Shown here piece after piece: positions 33,081 through 41,669 of a stretch of DNA of 64,000 bases; the stretch's first letter is position 1, and each line of letters opens with the position of its first letter. The stretch spans positions 5,911,519-5,975,518 of the forward strand of contig NZ_KB911581.1 of the NCBI RefSeq assembly GCF_000383595.1. The letters are read 5' to 3'. The DNA is from Streptomyces bottropensis ATCC 25435. Lineage in GTDB: Bacteria; Actinomycetota; Actinomycetes; Streptomycetales; Streptomycetaceae. The position numbers and the translations under genes were made by a program. The notes under the pieces are model-generated. The model had not been told where the DNA came from, made no database searches, and saw nothing but the letters and a program-made list of their open reading frames with translations.

Positions 33081-34337
33081 ATGACGAATGAGGCGGCAGG
33101 GGATCAGGACGGCAGGAGCAGGCGCCATGTCCTCGGGCTGCTGGCGGGAGCGGCCGTACCGGCCGGCCTGGCCGGGTGCGCGGGCTCCGACGGGACGGCC
33201 GGACCCACGTCCTCCTCCCCCGCGCGGGACACTCCGACGGCTCCCTCGCGGGAGGCGGAGGCCGGGGCGGCCACCGGTTCCGCGACCACCTCGCCCTCCC
33301 CGACGCGCACCGGCCCCCGGCCGCTCTACATCGGCACGTACACCTCGGCCGAGGGCGGCGGCACCGGCATCGGGGTGGCGACGTACGACGTCCCGAGCGG
33401 CCGGGTCACGGGCGGGGGGACGATCACCGGTGTCGCGGACCCGTCGTATCTCGCGGTGCACCCGGACGGCCGGACCCTGTACGCAGTGAACGAGCGCACG
33501 CGGGGCGGGGTGAGCGCCGTACGGCTGTCCGACCGCCGGGTGCTCGGCACCCGGAGCAGCGGCGGCGAGGCGCCCTGCCAGCTGTCGGTGCACCCGGGCG
33601 GGCGGTGGCTGCTGAGCGCCAACTACGGCTCGGGCAGTGTCGCCGTGCACCCCGTCGAGGACTCGGGAGCCCTGGGCGAGCGCACGGATCTGGTGGTGCA
33701 CAGCAGTCCGGCGCCGGGTCCCGGGCAGGACAGGCCGCACGCGCACCAGGTCCTCACGAGCCCGGACGGCGGTCATGTGCTCGCCGTCGACCTGGGCACC
33801 GACACGGTCTACACCTACCGTCTGGACCAGTCCCGGGGCACGCTCACCGAGGTCTCCCGGGCGCGCACCCGGCCGGGCGCCGGGCCCCGGCACCTCACCT
33901 TCCATCCCGGGGGCCGGTACGCCTATCTGGCCAACGAGGTCGACAACACGGTCGTGGTCTGCGCCTACGATCCCGGCAGCGGGCGGCTCGCACCGGGGGA
34001 CCCGCAGCCCACGGGCACGGGCTCGGGCACGAACTATCCCGCGCAGCTGGTCGTGACGCCGGACGGCGCGTACGCCTATCTCGCCAACCGGGGGCACGAC
34101 AGCCTCACCCGCTACGCCGTGGAGGCGGACGGCGCGCGGCTGCGGCTGCTCGACACCGTGCCGGTCGGCGGGGACTTCCCGCGCCAGATCGCGCTGTCGC
34201 CGGACGGGGGCCTGCTGTTCGCCGCGCTGCAGCGGTCGAGCGCGGTCAGCGTCTTCCGGGTCGGGAGCGATGGCGGACTGCGGCGCGCGGGCGGCCCGTT
34301 CGCGTCACCCGTCGCGGTCTGTGCGCTGCCGCTGTAG
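33081..34337 (+). CDS. Lactonase-family seven-bladed beta-propeller lipoprotein
   Basis: A 418-residue protein. The N-terminus has twin arginines and a lipobox (SRRHVLGLLAGAAVPAGLAGC), indicating a Tat-exported lipoprotein, then a Ser/Thr/Pro-rich linker to about residue 80. The rest is a 6-phosphogluconolactonase (YbhE)-type propeller with repeated blade motifs (PLYIGTYTSAEGGGTGIGV; PSYLAVHPDGRTLYAVNE; PCQLSVHPGGRWLLSANYGSG; PRHLTFHPGGRYAYLANE). Being extracellular, it is unlikely to serve the pentose phosphate pathway; a lactone or polymer ligand is possible. ATG 33081 is preferred over GTG 33072. Its 3' end overlaps the convergent DUF2470 gene by 33 bp. Confidence 0.87.
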   Translation: MTNEAAGDQDGRSRRHVLGLLAGAAVPAGLAGCAGSDGTAGPTSSSPARDTPTAPSREAEAGAATGSATTSPSPTRTGPRPLYIGTYTSAEGGGTGIGVATYDVPSGRVTGGGTITGVADPSYLAVHPDGRTLYAVNERTRGGVSAVRLSDRRVLGTRSSGGEAPCQLSVHPGGRWLLSANYGSGSVAVHPVEDSGALGERTDLVVHSSPAPGPGQDRPHAHQVLTSPDGGHVLAVDLGTDTVYTYRLDQSRGTLTEVSRARTRPGAGPRHLTFHPGGRYAYLANEVDNTVVVCAYDPGSGRLAPGDPQPTGTGSGTNYPAQLVVTPDGAYAYLANRGHDSLTRYAVEADGARLRLLDTVPVGGDFPRQIALSPDGGLLFAALQRSSAVSVFRVGSDGGLRRAGGPFASPVAVCALPL

Positions 34338-35030
34338 GGCCCGGGGACAGGACGCGGCGCTCGCCTGGGAGAGCAGGATGTGCATGCGCTCGGTGAGCTG
34401 CGCCATGTCGTCGGCCGGCTTGTGGAACGTCAGGCGTACGTCGCCGTCGCCGCGGGCCCGCTCGATGCGCAGGGTCAGGCCGTGCCGGTCGACGGCGAGG
34501 GGCTGGACGCGTACGGCGCCGTGCAGGCTGTCGTGCGGGACGAGCCGGGTGAGGCGCTCGACGGCGTCGGGGTGGGCGTCGGCGAGGTGGGTCAGCAGCC
34601 GGGACTCGGCGGTGACCAGCGGATCGGGCTCGGCGGCGGCGAAGTCGTCGAGGTCGACCACGACCGCGCCGGACGGCTCGCGCAGCACGATGCGGGTGGG
34701 CCGGAACTCCAGGTCGCCGTCCTCGGGTGTGAACCAGCCGGCGATCCACAGCCGGGCCCGGATGCGGCCTCGCACCGGGACGGGCGCGACGTCGGCGAAC
34801 TCCAGCACGGCGGACGGCTCGCCCCGCGGCGCGCAGATCGCGGCGGCGACGAGCGTACTGTCCTCGGGGACGCGCAGGATGACACGGCCGTCCTCCGTGA
34901 CGGTGTGCGCGCCGACGAACTCCTCGCGGCCGCCGTCGGCGGTCACCGCGCAGGACCACGCCGCGGCGAGCACCGAGCGGGCGCGCTCGGCCGCGGCGGG
35001 CGCGGCCGTCCAGCTGTGACGGTCACCCAT
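34305..35030 (-). CDS. DUF2470 domain protein, likely iron/haem related
   Basis: A 241-residue protein. The N-terminal half is a split-barrel-like domain (VGAHTVTEDGRVILRVPEDSTLVAAAICAPRG). The C-terminal half is a DUF2470 domain (ESRLLTHLADAHPDAVERLTRLV; VQPLAVDRHGLTLRIERARGDGDVRLTFHKPADDMAQLTERMHILL), an arrangement seen in HugZ-type haem-utilisation proteins. An iron-box-like palindrome lies 13 bp upstream of the start (35043-35061). This supports control by an IdeR/DmdR-type repressor and a role in iron or haem handling. Confidence 0.82.
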   Translation of the reverse strand: MGDRHSWTAAPAAAERARSVLAAAWSCAVTADGGREEFVGAHTVTEDGRVILRVPEDSTLVAAAICAPRGEPSAVLEFADVAPVPVRGRIRARLWIAGWFTPEDGDLEFRPTRIVLREPSGAVVVDLDDFAAAEPDPLVTAESRLLTHLADAHPDAVERLTRLVPHDSLHGAVRVQPLAVDRHGLTLRIERARGDGDVRLTFHKPADDMAQLTERMHILLSQASAASCPRALQRQRTDRDG

Positions 35031-35042
35031 CCCAAACCTCCA

Positions 35043-35061
35043 TTAGGTAAGCCTTGCCTAA
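35043..35061 (-). promoter_or_regulatory. Putative iron box (IdeR/DmdR operator)
   Basis: TTAGGTAAGCCTTGCCTAA matches 15 of 19 positions of the recalled consensus TTAGGTTAGGCTAACCTAA and is nearly self-complementary. Its place immediately before the DUF2470 gene fits iron-dependent repression. Confidence 0.7.
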
Positions 35062-35159
35062 CCTATCGAAGATCGGGGCGTACGCCAACCACCGGCGGCC
35101 GGTCCACGGAATCTCCCCCGCCTCCGCGCACCGGAGGCGGTCGGAACGAAAGGCCCGGC

Positions 35160-35768
35160 TCAGGGCGTGAGCACGCCGAACAGGGCCCGCGCGCACAGGT
35201 CACGCACCTGCTCGCGGGACAGCTCCGCGCCCCGCAGCCACTCCAGACAGACGGCCGTCGTGAACGACAGCCACCCGCGCACGGCGAGCCGCATCTCCGG
35301 CCGCCCCTCCAGGGCGGCCGCGAACTCGGCGTCCGAGGCCAGCGCCGCCAGGATCTGCGCCTCCTGCACGGCCAGCGCCCGCTGGTAGACCTTGCGCACG
35401 GCCTGGTCGCCGGTGGCGTCGGCACGGTGGAAGGCCCGGAAGCCGTGGGCGTGCTCCTCGACATGGGCGAGGAAGGCGTCGAGCCCGTTGCCGAGCCGCT
35501 CGCGCGCCGACGCGCCCGGGGCGGGCGTCATGATCCGCAGCATCCGCTCGCTCTCGCGCTCCACGACGGCCGCGAAGAAGTCCCGCTTGTTCGGGAAGTA
35601 GTGGTAGAGCAGACCGCGGGAGACACCGGCGATCTCGGCCACCTGCTCGATCCACACGTCGTCGTACGGGCTCTCCGAGAAGAGCCGGGCGCCGACCGCG
35701 AGGAGCTGCTCCCGCCGTTCCCCGGTGCTGAGCCGACGCCGCGGGCGCTCCTGCTGCCTGGCTGCCAT
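35160..35768 (-). CDS. TetR family transcriptional regulator
   Basis: A 202-residue TetR regulator. The helix-turn-helix is RREQLLAVGARLFSESPYDDVWIEQVAEIAGVSRGLLYHYFPNKRDFFAAV, followed by a helical ligand domain ending LEWLRGAELSREQVRDLCARALFGVL. ATG 35768 has aaggtga upstream; another ATG three codons earlier is less well placed. It is divergent from the P450 gene, with two related operator sequences between them (35783-35838), and probably represses both. Ligands of this class are often fatty acids or other hydrophobic compounds. Confidence 0.92.
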   Translation of the reverse strand: MAARQQERPRRRLSTGERREQLLAVGARLFSESPYDDVWIEQVAEIAGVSRGLLYHYFPNKRDFFAAVVERESERMLRIMTPAPGASARERLGNGLDAFLAHVEEHAHGFRAFHRADATGDQAVRKVYQRALAVQEAQILAALASDAEFAAALEGRPEMRLAVRGWLSFTTAVCLEWLRGAELSREQVRDLCARALFGVLTP

Positions 35769-35782
35769 GCCGGTCACCTTAC

Positions 35783-35838
35783 TTGACGTGGGTTCAACAA
35801 CGGGACGAGACTGGGCCCGCTATTGAACCCGAGTACAA
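35783..35838. promoter_or_regulatory. Paired TetR operator candidates between TetR and P450 genes
   Basis: TTGACGTGGGTTCAA (35783-35797) and TTGAACCCGAGTACAA (35823-35838) share the inverted octamer gggttcaa/ttgaaccc, and each has TTG...CAA ends. One lies beside the TetR start and the other 50 bp before the P450 start. Confidence 0.55.
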
Positions 35839-35887
35839 CACCGCGCACCGGGTCCGGCCACGGCGTGCGGGCGAGGGAGATGTGGTC

Positions 35888-37426
35888 ATGACGGCGACGA
35901 CAGGGGCCACGGCTGTCAGGGGCTTCCGCAGCGCGGAGCTGGGCTGGCCCGAACTGCACCGGATACCGCACCCGCCGTACCGCATCCCCCTCCTCGGTGA
36001 CGTGCTCGGCACGAACGTGCGCACGCCGGTCCAGGAATCGGTGCGGCTCGGGCAGCGGCTCGGGCCGATCTTCCGGCGCAAGGCGTTCGGCAAGGAGATC
36101 GTGTTCGTCGGGGGCGCGGGGCTCGCGGCCGAGATGGCGGAGGAGTCCCGGTTCGCCAAGCACGTGGGCGTCGGCGTCGCCAATCTGCGGCCGGTGGCCG
36201 GGGACGGCCTCTTCACCGCGTACAACCACGAGCCGAACTGGCAGCTGGCGCACGACGTCCTCGCCCCGGGCTTCGGCCGGGAGGCGATGGCCGGCTACCA
36301 CCCGATGATGCTCGACGTCGCCGAGCGGCTGACGGAGCACTGGGACCGGGCGGAGGCGGCGGGCTCCAGCGTGGACGTGCCCGGCGACATGACCAAGCTG
36401 ACCCTGGAGACGATCGCCCGCACCGGCTTCGGCCACGACTTCGGCTCCTTCGAGCGCACCCGCCCGCACCCCTTCGTCGCCGCCATGGTCGGCACCCTGA
36501 CCTACGCCCAGCGCCGCAATGTCGTGCCCGACCGGCTGGTCCCGCTGCTGCTGCGCGGTGCCGCCCGGCAGAACGGGGCGGACATGGCGTACCTCGACGA
36601 GACGGTCGACGCGGTGGTGCGGGCACGGCGGTCCTCCGGCGGCGGCCGCGGTGGCGGTGACGGCGACCTGCTCGACCGGATGCTGGAGACCTCGCACCCC
36701 GAGAGCGGCGAGCGGCTGTCCGCCGAGAACGTCCGGCGGCAGGTCATCACCTTCCTGGTCGCCGGGCACGAGACCACCTCGGGCGCCCTGTCCTTCGCCC
36801 TGCACTACCTCGCCCGGTACCCGGACCTGGCCGCCCGCGCCCGCGCCGAGGTGGACCGGGTGTGGGGCGCCGCCGCGCGGCCGGGCTACGAGCAGGTGGC
36901 CAAGCTGCGGTACGTGCGCCGGGTGCTCGACGAGGCGCTGCGGCTGTGGCCGACGGCGCCCGCCTTCTCGCGGGAGGCCCGCGAGGACACCGTGCTGGGC
37001 GGGGTCCACCCCATGCGGCGGGGCGCCTGGGCGCTGGTGCTGACGTCGATGCTGCACCGGGACCCGGAGGTCTGGGGCGCGGACGCCGAGCGGTTCGACC
37101 CGGACCGCTTCGACGCGGCGGCCGTACGCGGCCGGGCCCCGCACACGTTCAAACCCTTCGGCACGGGTGCGCGGGCCTGCATCGGCCGCCAGTTCGCGCT
37201 GCACGAGGCCACCCTGGTGCTGGGGCTGTTGCTGCGCCGGTACGAGCTGGTGGCGGAGCCCGCGTACCGGCTGCGGGTGGTGGAGCGACTGACGCTGATG
37301 CCGGACGGGCTACGGCTGCGCGTACAGCGGCGGGTGGGCGCGGTGCCGGGCGCCCCCCAGGAGCCGGCGTCACCTCCGTCGCCCTCGTCGCCGTCAGGCT
37401 GTCCAGTGGCCGGGGCGGGTGACTGA
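35888..37426 (+). CDS. Cytochrome P450 (CYP102-like haem domain, no reductase)
   Basis: A 512-residue P450. The I-helix oxygen motif is FLVAGHETTSGALSF, the K-helix ExxR is in LDEALRLWPTAP, and the haem loop is FKPFGTGARACIGRQFALHEATL (axial Cys). The haem loop and N-terminal substrate region (IPHPPYRIPLLGDVLG; VFVGGAGLAAEMAEESRFAKHVG) are like those of CYP102 fatty-acid hydroxylases, but the fused reductase is missing. It must therefore use separate redox partners, none of which is nearby. A low-complexity Pro/Ser tail ends the protein. ATG 35888 follows gggaga. It is regulated by the divergent TetR gene, and hydroxylation of fatty acids or similar is inferred. Confidence 0.9.
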   Translation: MTATTGATAVRGFRSAELGWPELHRIPHPPYRIPLLGDVLGTNVRTPVQESVRLGQRLGPIFRRKAFGKEIVFVGGAGLAAEMAEESRFAKHVGVGVANLRPVAGDGLFTAYNHEPNWQLAHDVLAPGFGREAMAGYHPMMLDVAERLTEHWDRAEAAGSSVDVPGDMTKLTLETIARTGFGHDFGSFERTRPHPFVAAMVGTLTYAQRRNVVPDRLVPLLLRGAARQNGADMAYLDETVDAVVRARRSSGGGRGGGDGDLLDRMLETSHPESGERLSAENVRRQVITFLVAGHETTSGALSFALHYLARYPDLAARARAEVDRVWGAAARPGYEQVAKLRYVRRVLDEALRLWPTAPAFSREAREDTVLGGVHPMRRGAWALVLTSMLHRDPEVWGADAERFDPDRFDAAAVRGRAPHTFKPFGTGARACIGRQFALHEATLVLGLLLRRYELVAEPAYRLRVVERLTLMPDGLRLRVQRRVGAVPGAPQEPASPPSPSSPSGCPVAGAGD

Positions 37427-38263
37427 CGCCGGCAGCCGGGTCCCGGCGCTGCCACGTGCCGCCTGGAGCTGGGGCTGGGTCAGGAAGAAGGCGCCGGTCA
37501 GGTCCGCGTCGCGGAGGTCGGCGTCGCGGAGGTCGGCGCCGATCAGATCCGCGCCCCGCAGATCGGCCCCGGTGAGGTCGGCCGCTATCAGGTAGGCGCC
37601 GCGCAGGTCGGCCTTGCGCAGGTCGGCGCCCTTGAGGCGGGCGCCCATGAGGTCGGCGCCGCGCCGGTTCCGCTTGCGTCCTTCGGCCCCCGCGCGCATG
37701 AGTTCGCTGACCCGCAGCAGCAGCACGTTGACGCGCTGCCGGTGCGCGGCGACGTCCAGCTCGCCCAGTTCCTCGGGCGTTCCGCCGGCCAGCCGCTCGG
37801 TCTCCGCGCGGACCCGGCGGAGGTCGGCGTGCACCGGGCGGGCGGCGGGGAGGGTCAGCGCCTCGGTCACGTACCAGAGCAGCTCGTGGAGTTGGCGTAC
37901 GACCGGGAAGACGTCGAACATCCGCCGGGCGTGCCCGGGGCCGCCCGTACGCCAGCTCTCGCCCCCGAAGGTGACCTGCGAGACCCGCTGTCCGGCACCG
38001 AAGCAGTCGTAGACCGTGCAGCCGTTGAAGCCCTCGGCACGCAGCCGGGTGTGGATCCCGCACCGGAAGTCGTCCCCGAGGTTGCCGCACGCCGTGCCCG
38101 CGGCCTTGTCGACGGCGAAGTCGGCCGAGGCGGAGAAGGGCAGGGCGACACAGCACAGGCCGAAGCATCTGCCGCAGTCCGCGCGCAGCACGCGCAGGGC
38201 CCGCCGGTCGCGCTGGTCGTGCTGGTCGAGCTGGTCGAGGGCCTCGCCGGATCCGTGTTCCAT
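37394..38263 (-). CDS. Pentapeptide-repeat protein with N-terminal cysteine-cluster domain
   Basis: A 289-residue protein. Residues 25-80 hold a conserved cysteine-rich module (ADCGRCFGLCCVALPF ... TACGNLGDDFRCGIH ... GFNGCTVYDCFGAG) reminiscent of CxxCxxCC metal or Fe-S-binding proteins. A helical middle follows, then from about residue 195 to 260 a run of pentapeptide repeats (ADLMGARLKGADLRKADLRG and on) forming a right-handed quadrilateral helix. ATG 38263 follows agggtga. The 3' end overlaps the convergent P450 gene by 33 bp. The function is unknown; pentapeptide proteins sometimes mimic DNA. Confidence 0.87.
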   Translation of the reverse strand: MEHGSGEALDQLDQHDQRDRRALRVLRADCGRCFGLCCVALPFSASADFAVDKAAGTACGNLGDDFRCGIHTRLRAEGFNGCTVYDCFGAGQRVSQVTFGGESWRTGGPGHARRMFDVFPVVRQLHELLWYVTEALTLPAARPVHADLRRVRAETERLAGGTPEELGELDVAAHRQRVNVLLLRVSELMRAGAEGRKRNRRGADLMGARLKGADLRKADLRGAYLIAADLTGADLRGADLIGADLRDADLRDADLTGAFFLTQPQLQAARGSAGTRLPASVTRPGHWTA

Positions 38264-38310
38264 ACGGTTCACCCTAACGAGGGTCCGACAGGACCGGGCG
38301 GCCCCGCTCC

Positions 38311-39063
38311 TCAGCGGGGGAACACCTCGAAGGCCACGGCCGGTCTGCCGCCGAACCTCTCCCCCGTGGTCCGGGCATGTCCCGTGAGGAAGTCGCGGAC
38401 ATAGGACTCGGGGTCCTCCTTCGTGAGCACCTCGAGGTAGGTGCGGTGTTCCAGGAGGGAGGCGACGGCCCGGTCGAGGCCGGGGCCGGCGTCCACCGCG
38501 TGGGTGGGGGTGGCCGAACCGGCGACGGCGACCCAGCGGACGCCGTCCCAGGGCTGGAGCCCCTGTGCGAGGAGTTCGGGGAAGATCCAGCGGTTCCCCG
38601 CGTCCCCGGCGGCGTCCAGGGTGGCCCGGCCCACCGCCACGTGGTCGGGGGTGTTCCAGGCGACCCCGCCCCAGGTGTCGCGGTGGTTGAGGGTGATGAC
38701 CAGTTCGGGGCGGTGCCGCCGGACGGCCGCCGCGATGTCCCGGCGCAGGGCGGGCCCGTACTGGACGACGCCGTCCTCGTGGTCGAGGAACTCGACCTCC
38801 GTGACGCCCACGACGGCCGCGCTCGCACGCTGTTCCCTCTCCCGCAGGGGGCCGCACCGGGCGGGCTCCAGGGTGTCGATGCCGGCCTCGCCGCGCGTCG
38901 CGAGCACATAGGCGACCTCGCGGCCCTCGTCGGTCCACGCGGCGATCGCCGCCGAGCAGCCGTACTCCAGGTCGTCCGGGTGGGCCACGACGGCGAGGGC
39001 GCGCCGCCAGTCGTCGGGCATGGGGGCGAGCTGCTCCGGCTGGTGTTTCCGCGGGTCGGTCAT
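38311..39063 (-). CDS. PIG-L family deacetylase
   Basis: A 250-residue zinc deacetylase of the PIG-L/MshB fold. It has the metal motif AVVAHPDDLEYGC at the N-terminus, GEVEFLDHEDG-like VEFLDHEDGVVQ in the middle, and LNHRDTWGGVAWNTPDHVAVGRATLDA carrying the distal His. Family members remove acetyl groups from N-acetylglucosamine-type conjugates, including mycothiol precursors and glycopeptide intermediates. There is no biosynthetic context to choose a substrate. ATG 39063 is chosen because upstream residues read as shadow of the hydrolase gene. It lies 22 bp downstream of the alpha/beta hydrolase gene, so an operon is likely. Confidence 0.88.
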   Translation of the reverse strand: MTDPRKHQPEQLAPMPDDWRRALAVVAHPDDLEYGCSAAIAAWTDEGREVAYVLATRGEAGIDTLEPARCGPLREREQRASAAVVGVTEVEFLDHEDGVVQYGPALRRDIAAAVRRHRPELVITLNHRDTWGGVAWNTPDHVAVGRATLDAAGDAGNRWIFPELLAQGLQPWDGVRWVAVAGSATPTHAVDAGPGLDRAVASLLEHRTYLEVLTKEDPESYVRDFLTGHARTTGERFGGRPAVAFEVFPR

Positions 39064-39085
39064 GGACGCACCGTAGCCCCGCCGC

Positions 39086-40435
39086 TCACACCTCGTCCCT
39101 CGCCAGCGCCAGCAACCGGTCCAGCACGCGCGGTCCCCCGGCCCGTACGCCGTCGTGTTCGAACTCGTCCGTGACCCAGGTGCGCAGACCCCGGACGGCA
39201 CGGGCGGTCCGCAGGGAGTGGGCCGTGTCGACGTACATGTCGTCGTGGTAGACCGCGGCGGCGACCGGGACCTCGTTGCGGGCGAGGCGCTCCGGATCGT
39301 AGAGCGGCAGCCAGCCCCGGTCCTCGGCCAGGCTCCGCGCGGTCTCGCGCAGCGGGCGCAGGGCGGGGTCGTTGTCGAACATCCAGGGGTGGACGGACTC
39401 GCCCGTGAAGAGCACCGGGCCGTCGCCCGTCAGCGCCTTGGCGGCGTCGAACTGCGGCAGGCGCCGGCGCACCCGTTCGGCCGCCCAGTCGGTGGGGCCC
39501 GCGTCCTGGCCGTAGATCGCCTCGTGGAGGAGCGCGTACAGCGGGTGGCCCGCGTAGGACAGCAGGCCTTGGACCTCCTCCTGGAAGGCGTCGGAGAGTT
39601 CGGGGCCCCGGGGGGTGGTGACGAAGGCGTCCTCCAGCAGGAAGTGCAGGCGGTGGCTGCCGTCGCCGCGGCCGAGGAGGATGCCGAGGGACTGGAACGC
39701 CTCGACGGTGAACCGGTAGCCGCCGGGGAGGACGATGTCGTGCCCGAGCAGGTGCTCGGCGATCCGCCGGGCCCGCTCGACGTCCTGCGGGTAACGGGCG
39801 TAGTGCGCGGCGACCTTGCGCTCGATGCGCGGGAAGGCGGCCTCGTAGACGTCGTCGGCGGTGCCGTCGAGGGAGGGCAGCCCGCCGGTGACGAGGACCG
39901 TGCTCAGTCCCTCGGGCGCCTCGGAGAGATAGGTGACCGCGCAGAAGCCGCCGAAGCTCTGGCCGAGGACGGCCCAGGGGGCGCCACCGGTGACCTCGGG
40001 GCGGATGGTCTCGCAGTCGCGGACGATGGAGTCGGAGCGGAAGTGGGCGAGGTAGTCGGCCTGTTCGACGGGGCCGCCGCGCAGCGGGAGGGTCTGGCGG
40101 TTGGCGGGGGTGGAGGCGCCCGTGCCGCGCTGGTCCAGGAGGAGGACCCGGTACTCCTCAAGGGCCCGGCCGAGCCAGGCCTCCCGGCCGACGAAGCGGT
40201 TCGCGCCGAAGCCGGGGCCGCCCTGCAGGTAGACCAGCCAGGGCAGTTGGGCGTCCGCCTTGTCGCTCGCGACGACCTCGCGCGCGTAGAGCTCGATCCG
40301 CTCCCCCGCCGGGCGGTCGTGGTCGAGGGGGACGGTGAAGCGGCGGTCGGTGAGGACGACACCGGGCTGCCGGTAGCTGACGGACAACGGGGCTCCCTGA
40401 GCGGACGGATTCCAGGCCGTGGTCCAGTCCAGCAC
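39086..40435 (-). CDS. Alpha/beta hydrolase, proline iminopeptidase-like
   Basis: A 449-residue alpha/beta hydrolase of the S33 peptidase family. The oxyanion region is WLVYLQGGPGFGANRF, then LLLDQRGTGAS, the nucleophile elbow GQSFGGFCAVTYL, and a C-terminal region with catalytic Asp/His candidates (VAAAVYHDDMYVDTAHSL; FEHDGVRAGG). Such enzymes release N-terminal proline or hydrolyse other small amides. GTG 40435 has ggag six bases upstream. It heads a probable operon with the PIG-L deacetylase. A short inverted repeat (ctgaccc/gggtcag at 40477-40492) lies between it and the lacI-type gene. Confidence 0.87.
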   Translation of the reverse strand: MLDWTTAWNPSAQGAPLSVSYRQPGVVLTDRRFTVPLDHDRPAGERIELYAREVVASDKADAQLPWLVYLQGGPGFGANRFVGREAWLGRALEEYRVLLLDQRGTGASTPANRQTLPLRGGPVEQADYLAHFRSDSIVRDCETIRPEVTGGAPWAVLGQSFGGFCAVTYLSEAPEGLSTVLVTGGLPSLDGTADDVYEAAFPRIERKVAAHYARYPQDVERARRIAEHLLGHDIVLPGGYRFTVEAFQSLGILLGRGDGSHRLHFLLEDAFVTTPRGPELSDAFQEEVQGLLSYAGHPLYALLHEAIYGQDAGPTDWAAERVRRRLPQFDAAKALTGDGPVLFTGESVHPWMFDNDPALRPLRETARSLAEDRGWLPLYDPERLARNEVPVAAAVYHDDMYVDTAHSLRTARAVRGLRTWVTDEFEHDGVRAGGPRVLDRLLALARDEV

Positions 40436-40531
40436 AGATTCTCCGCCCGGCCGACCCGTGGATCTAGAAATTCTCGCTGACCCGTGGGTCAGTACGGGGG
40501 CGGCCTTCGGCGGGGGCCACCGAACGGGCGC

Positions 40532-41557
40532 TCAGCGTGCCGAGAGGCTGGAGCGCCGCACCACCAGTTCCGGCTGGAGGACGACCCGCCGGTGCTCGTG
40601 CCGGACGGGCGCGGTCTCGGCCTCGGTCTCCTCCAGCAGGAGTTCGGCGGCGAGGGCGCCCATGGTGACGGCGGGCTGCCGTACGGAGGTGAGGGGGACG
40701 GCGGCCGCGGCGGCGAACTCGATGTCGTCGTAGCCGACGATGGCGAGGTCGTCGGGGACGCTCACGCCGGCCGCGTACATGGCCTGGAGCACGCCGAGGG
40801 CGAGCAGGTCGTTGGCGCAGAAGACGGCGGTGGGACGGTCGACCAGGCCGAGGAGACGGGCGCCCGCGTCCCGGCCGGCGGCCACGTCGAGGCGCTCGGT
40901 GGGCAGCTCGCGCAGGGCGTCGGCGCCGAGGCCCGCCTCGCGCAGGGCGCCCAGGGCGCCCGTGCGGCGGTCGCGGACCTGGTTGAAACCCGCCGGTCCG
41001 CTGACGTAGGCGAGGGAGCGGTGACCCGCGTCGATCAGATGCCGGACGGCGAGGGCGCCGCCCGCGACGTCGTCGACGGAGACCGAGCACTCGGTGGTGC
41101 CCTCGGCGACCCGGTCGACGAGGACGAAGGGGATGCCGTGACGGCGGAACGCGGCGATGTTGCGGCCCGTCGCGTCGGCGGGGGTGAGCAGCACGCCGCG
41201 CACCCGTTGTTCGGCGAACAGCGAGAGGTACTCGGACTCCTCGCTCGCGCTCTGCGCGCTGTTGCAGACCATCACGCCGAGTCCGGCGTCGCGCGCGGCC
41301 CTCTCGGCACCGCGCGCGACGTCGACGAAGAAGGGGTTGCCCATGTCGAGCACGAGCAGCCCCATGATCCGGCTCCGCCCCGCCCGCAGCTGGCGCGCCG
41401 ACTCGCTGCGGACGTAGCCGAGGCGGTCGATCGCGGCCAGCACGCGGGCCCGGGTTCCGGAGGCCACCGAGTCGGGCCGGTTGATGACGTTGGAGACCGT
41501 GCCGACGGAGACTCCGGCGGCTGCGGCGACGTCCTTGATACCCACCGGCTGCGACAT
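40532..41557 (-). CDS. LacI family regulator, probable rhamnose repressor
   Basis: A 341-residue LacI/GalR repressor. It has an N-terminal helix-turn-helix and hinge (GIKDVAAAAGVSVGTVSNVINRPDSVASGTRARVLAAIDRLGYVRSESARQLR), then a periplasmic-binding-protein-like sugar domain (MGLLVLDMGNPFFVDVARGAE; FVLVDRVAEG; VFCANDLLALGVLQA; VGYDDIEFAAAAAVPLTSVRQP). ATG 41557 follows ggagg. It is the only regulator in the rhamnose island, and it lies at the end of the minus-strand gene series. The TGAAA/TTTCA palindromes in the control region at 48356-48533 are typical LacI-family sites and are its likely targets. The inducer is presumably L-rhamnose or rhamnulose. Confidence 0.9.
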   Translation of the reverse strand: MSQPVGIKDVAAAAGVSVGTVSNVINRPDSVASGTRARVLAAIDRLGYVRSESARQLRAGRSRIMGLLVLDMGNPFFVDVARGAERAARDAGLGVMVCNSAQSASEESEYLSLFAEQRVRGVLLTPADATGRNIAAFRRHGIPFVLVDRVAEGTTECSVSVDDVAGGALAVRHLIDAGHRSLAYVSGPAGFNQVRDRRTGALGALREAGLGADALRELPTERLDVAAGRDAGARLLGLVDRPTAVFCANDLLALGVLQAMYAAGVSVPDDLAIVGYDDIEFAAAAAVPLTSVRQPAVTMGALAAELLLEETEAETAPVRHEHRRVVLQPELVVRRSSLSAR

Positions 41558-41669
41558 CGGACGGGGACCTCCAGGAAGGTACGGAGCGGCGGGCATACGT
41601 TCACATTACCGTCGGAGCCGCCCATGGAACGGCCCGGTCAGGCGGGGAAACGTCGCCCTGGCAGGGGGA

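Noticed and set aside
38264..38938. N-terminal extension of the pentapeptide protein
   Set aside because: It lies over the PIG-L gene in another frame with no domain character, and a good ribosome site precedes ATG 38263.
40477..40492. ctgacccgtgggtcag palindrome as a LacI operator
   Set aside because: It lacks the TGAAA/TTTCA half-site of the rhamnose operators and lies after the lacI-type gene; a terminator or local operator is more likely, but not strong enough to annotate.
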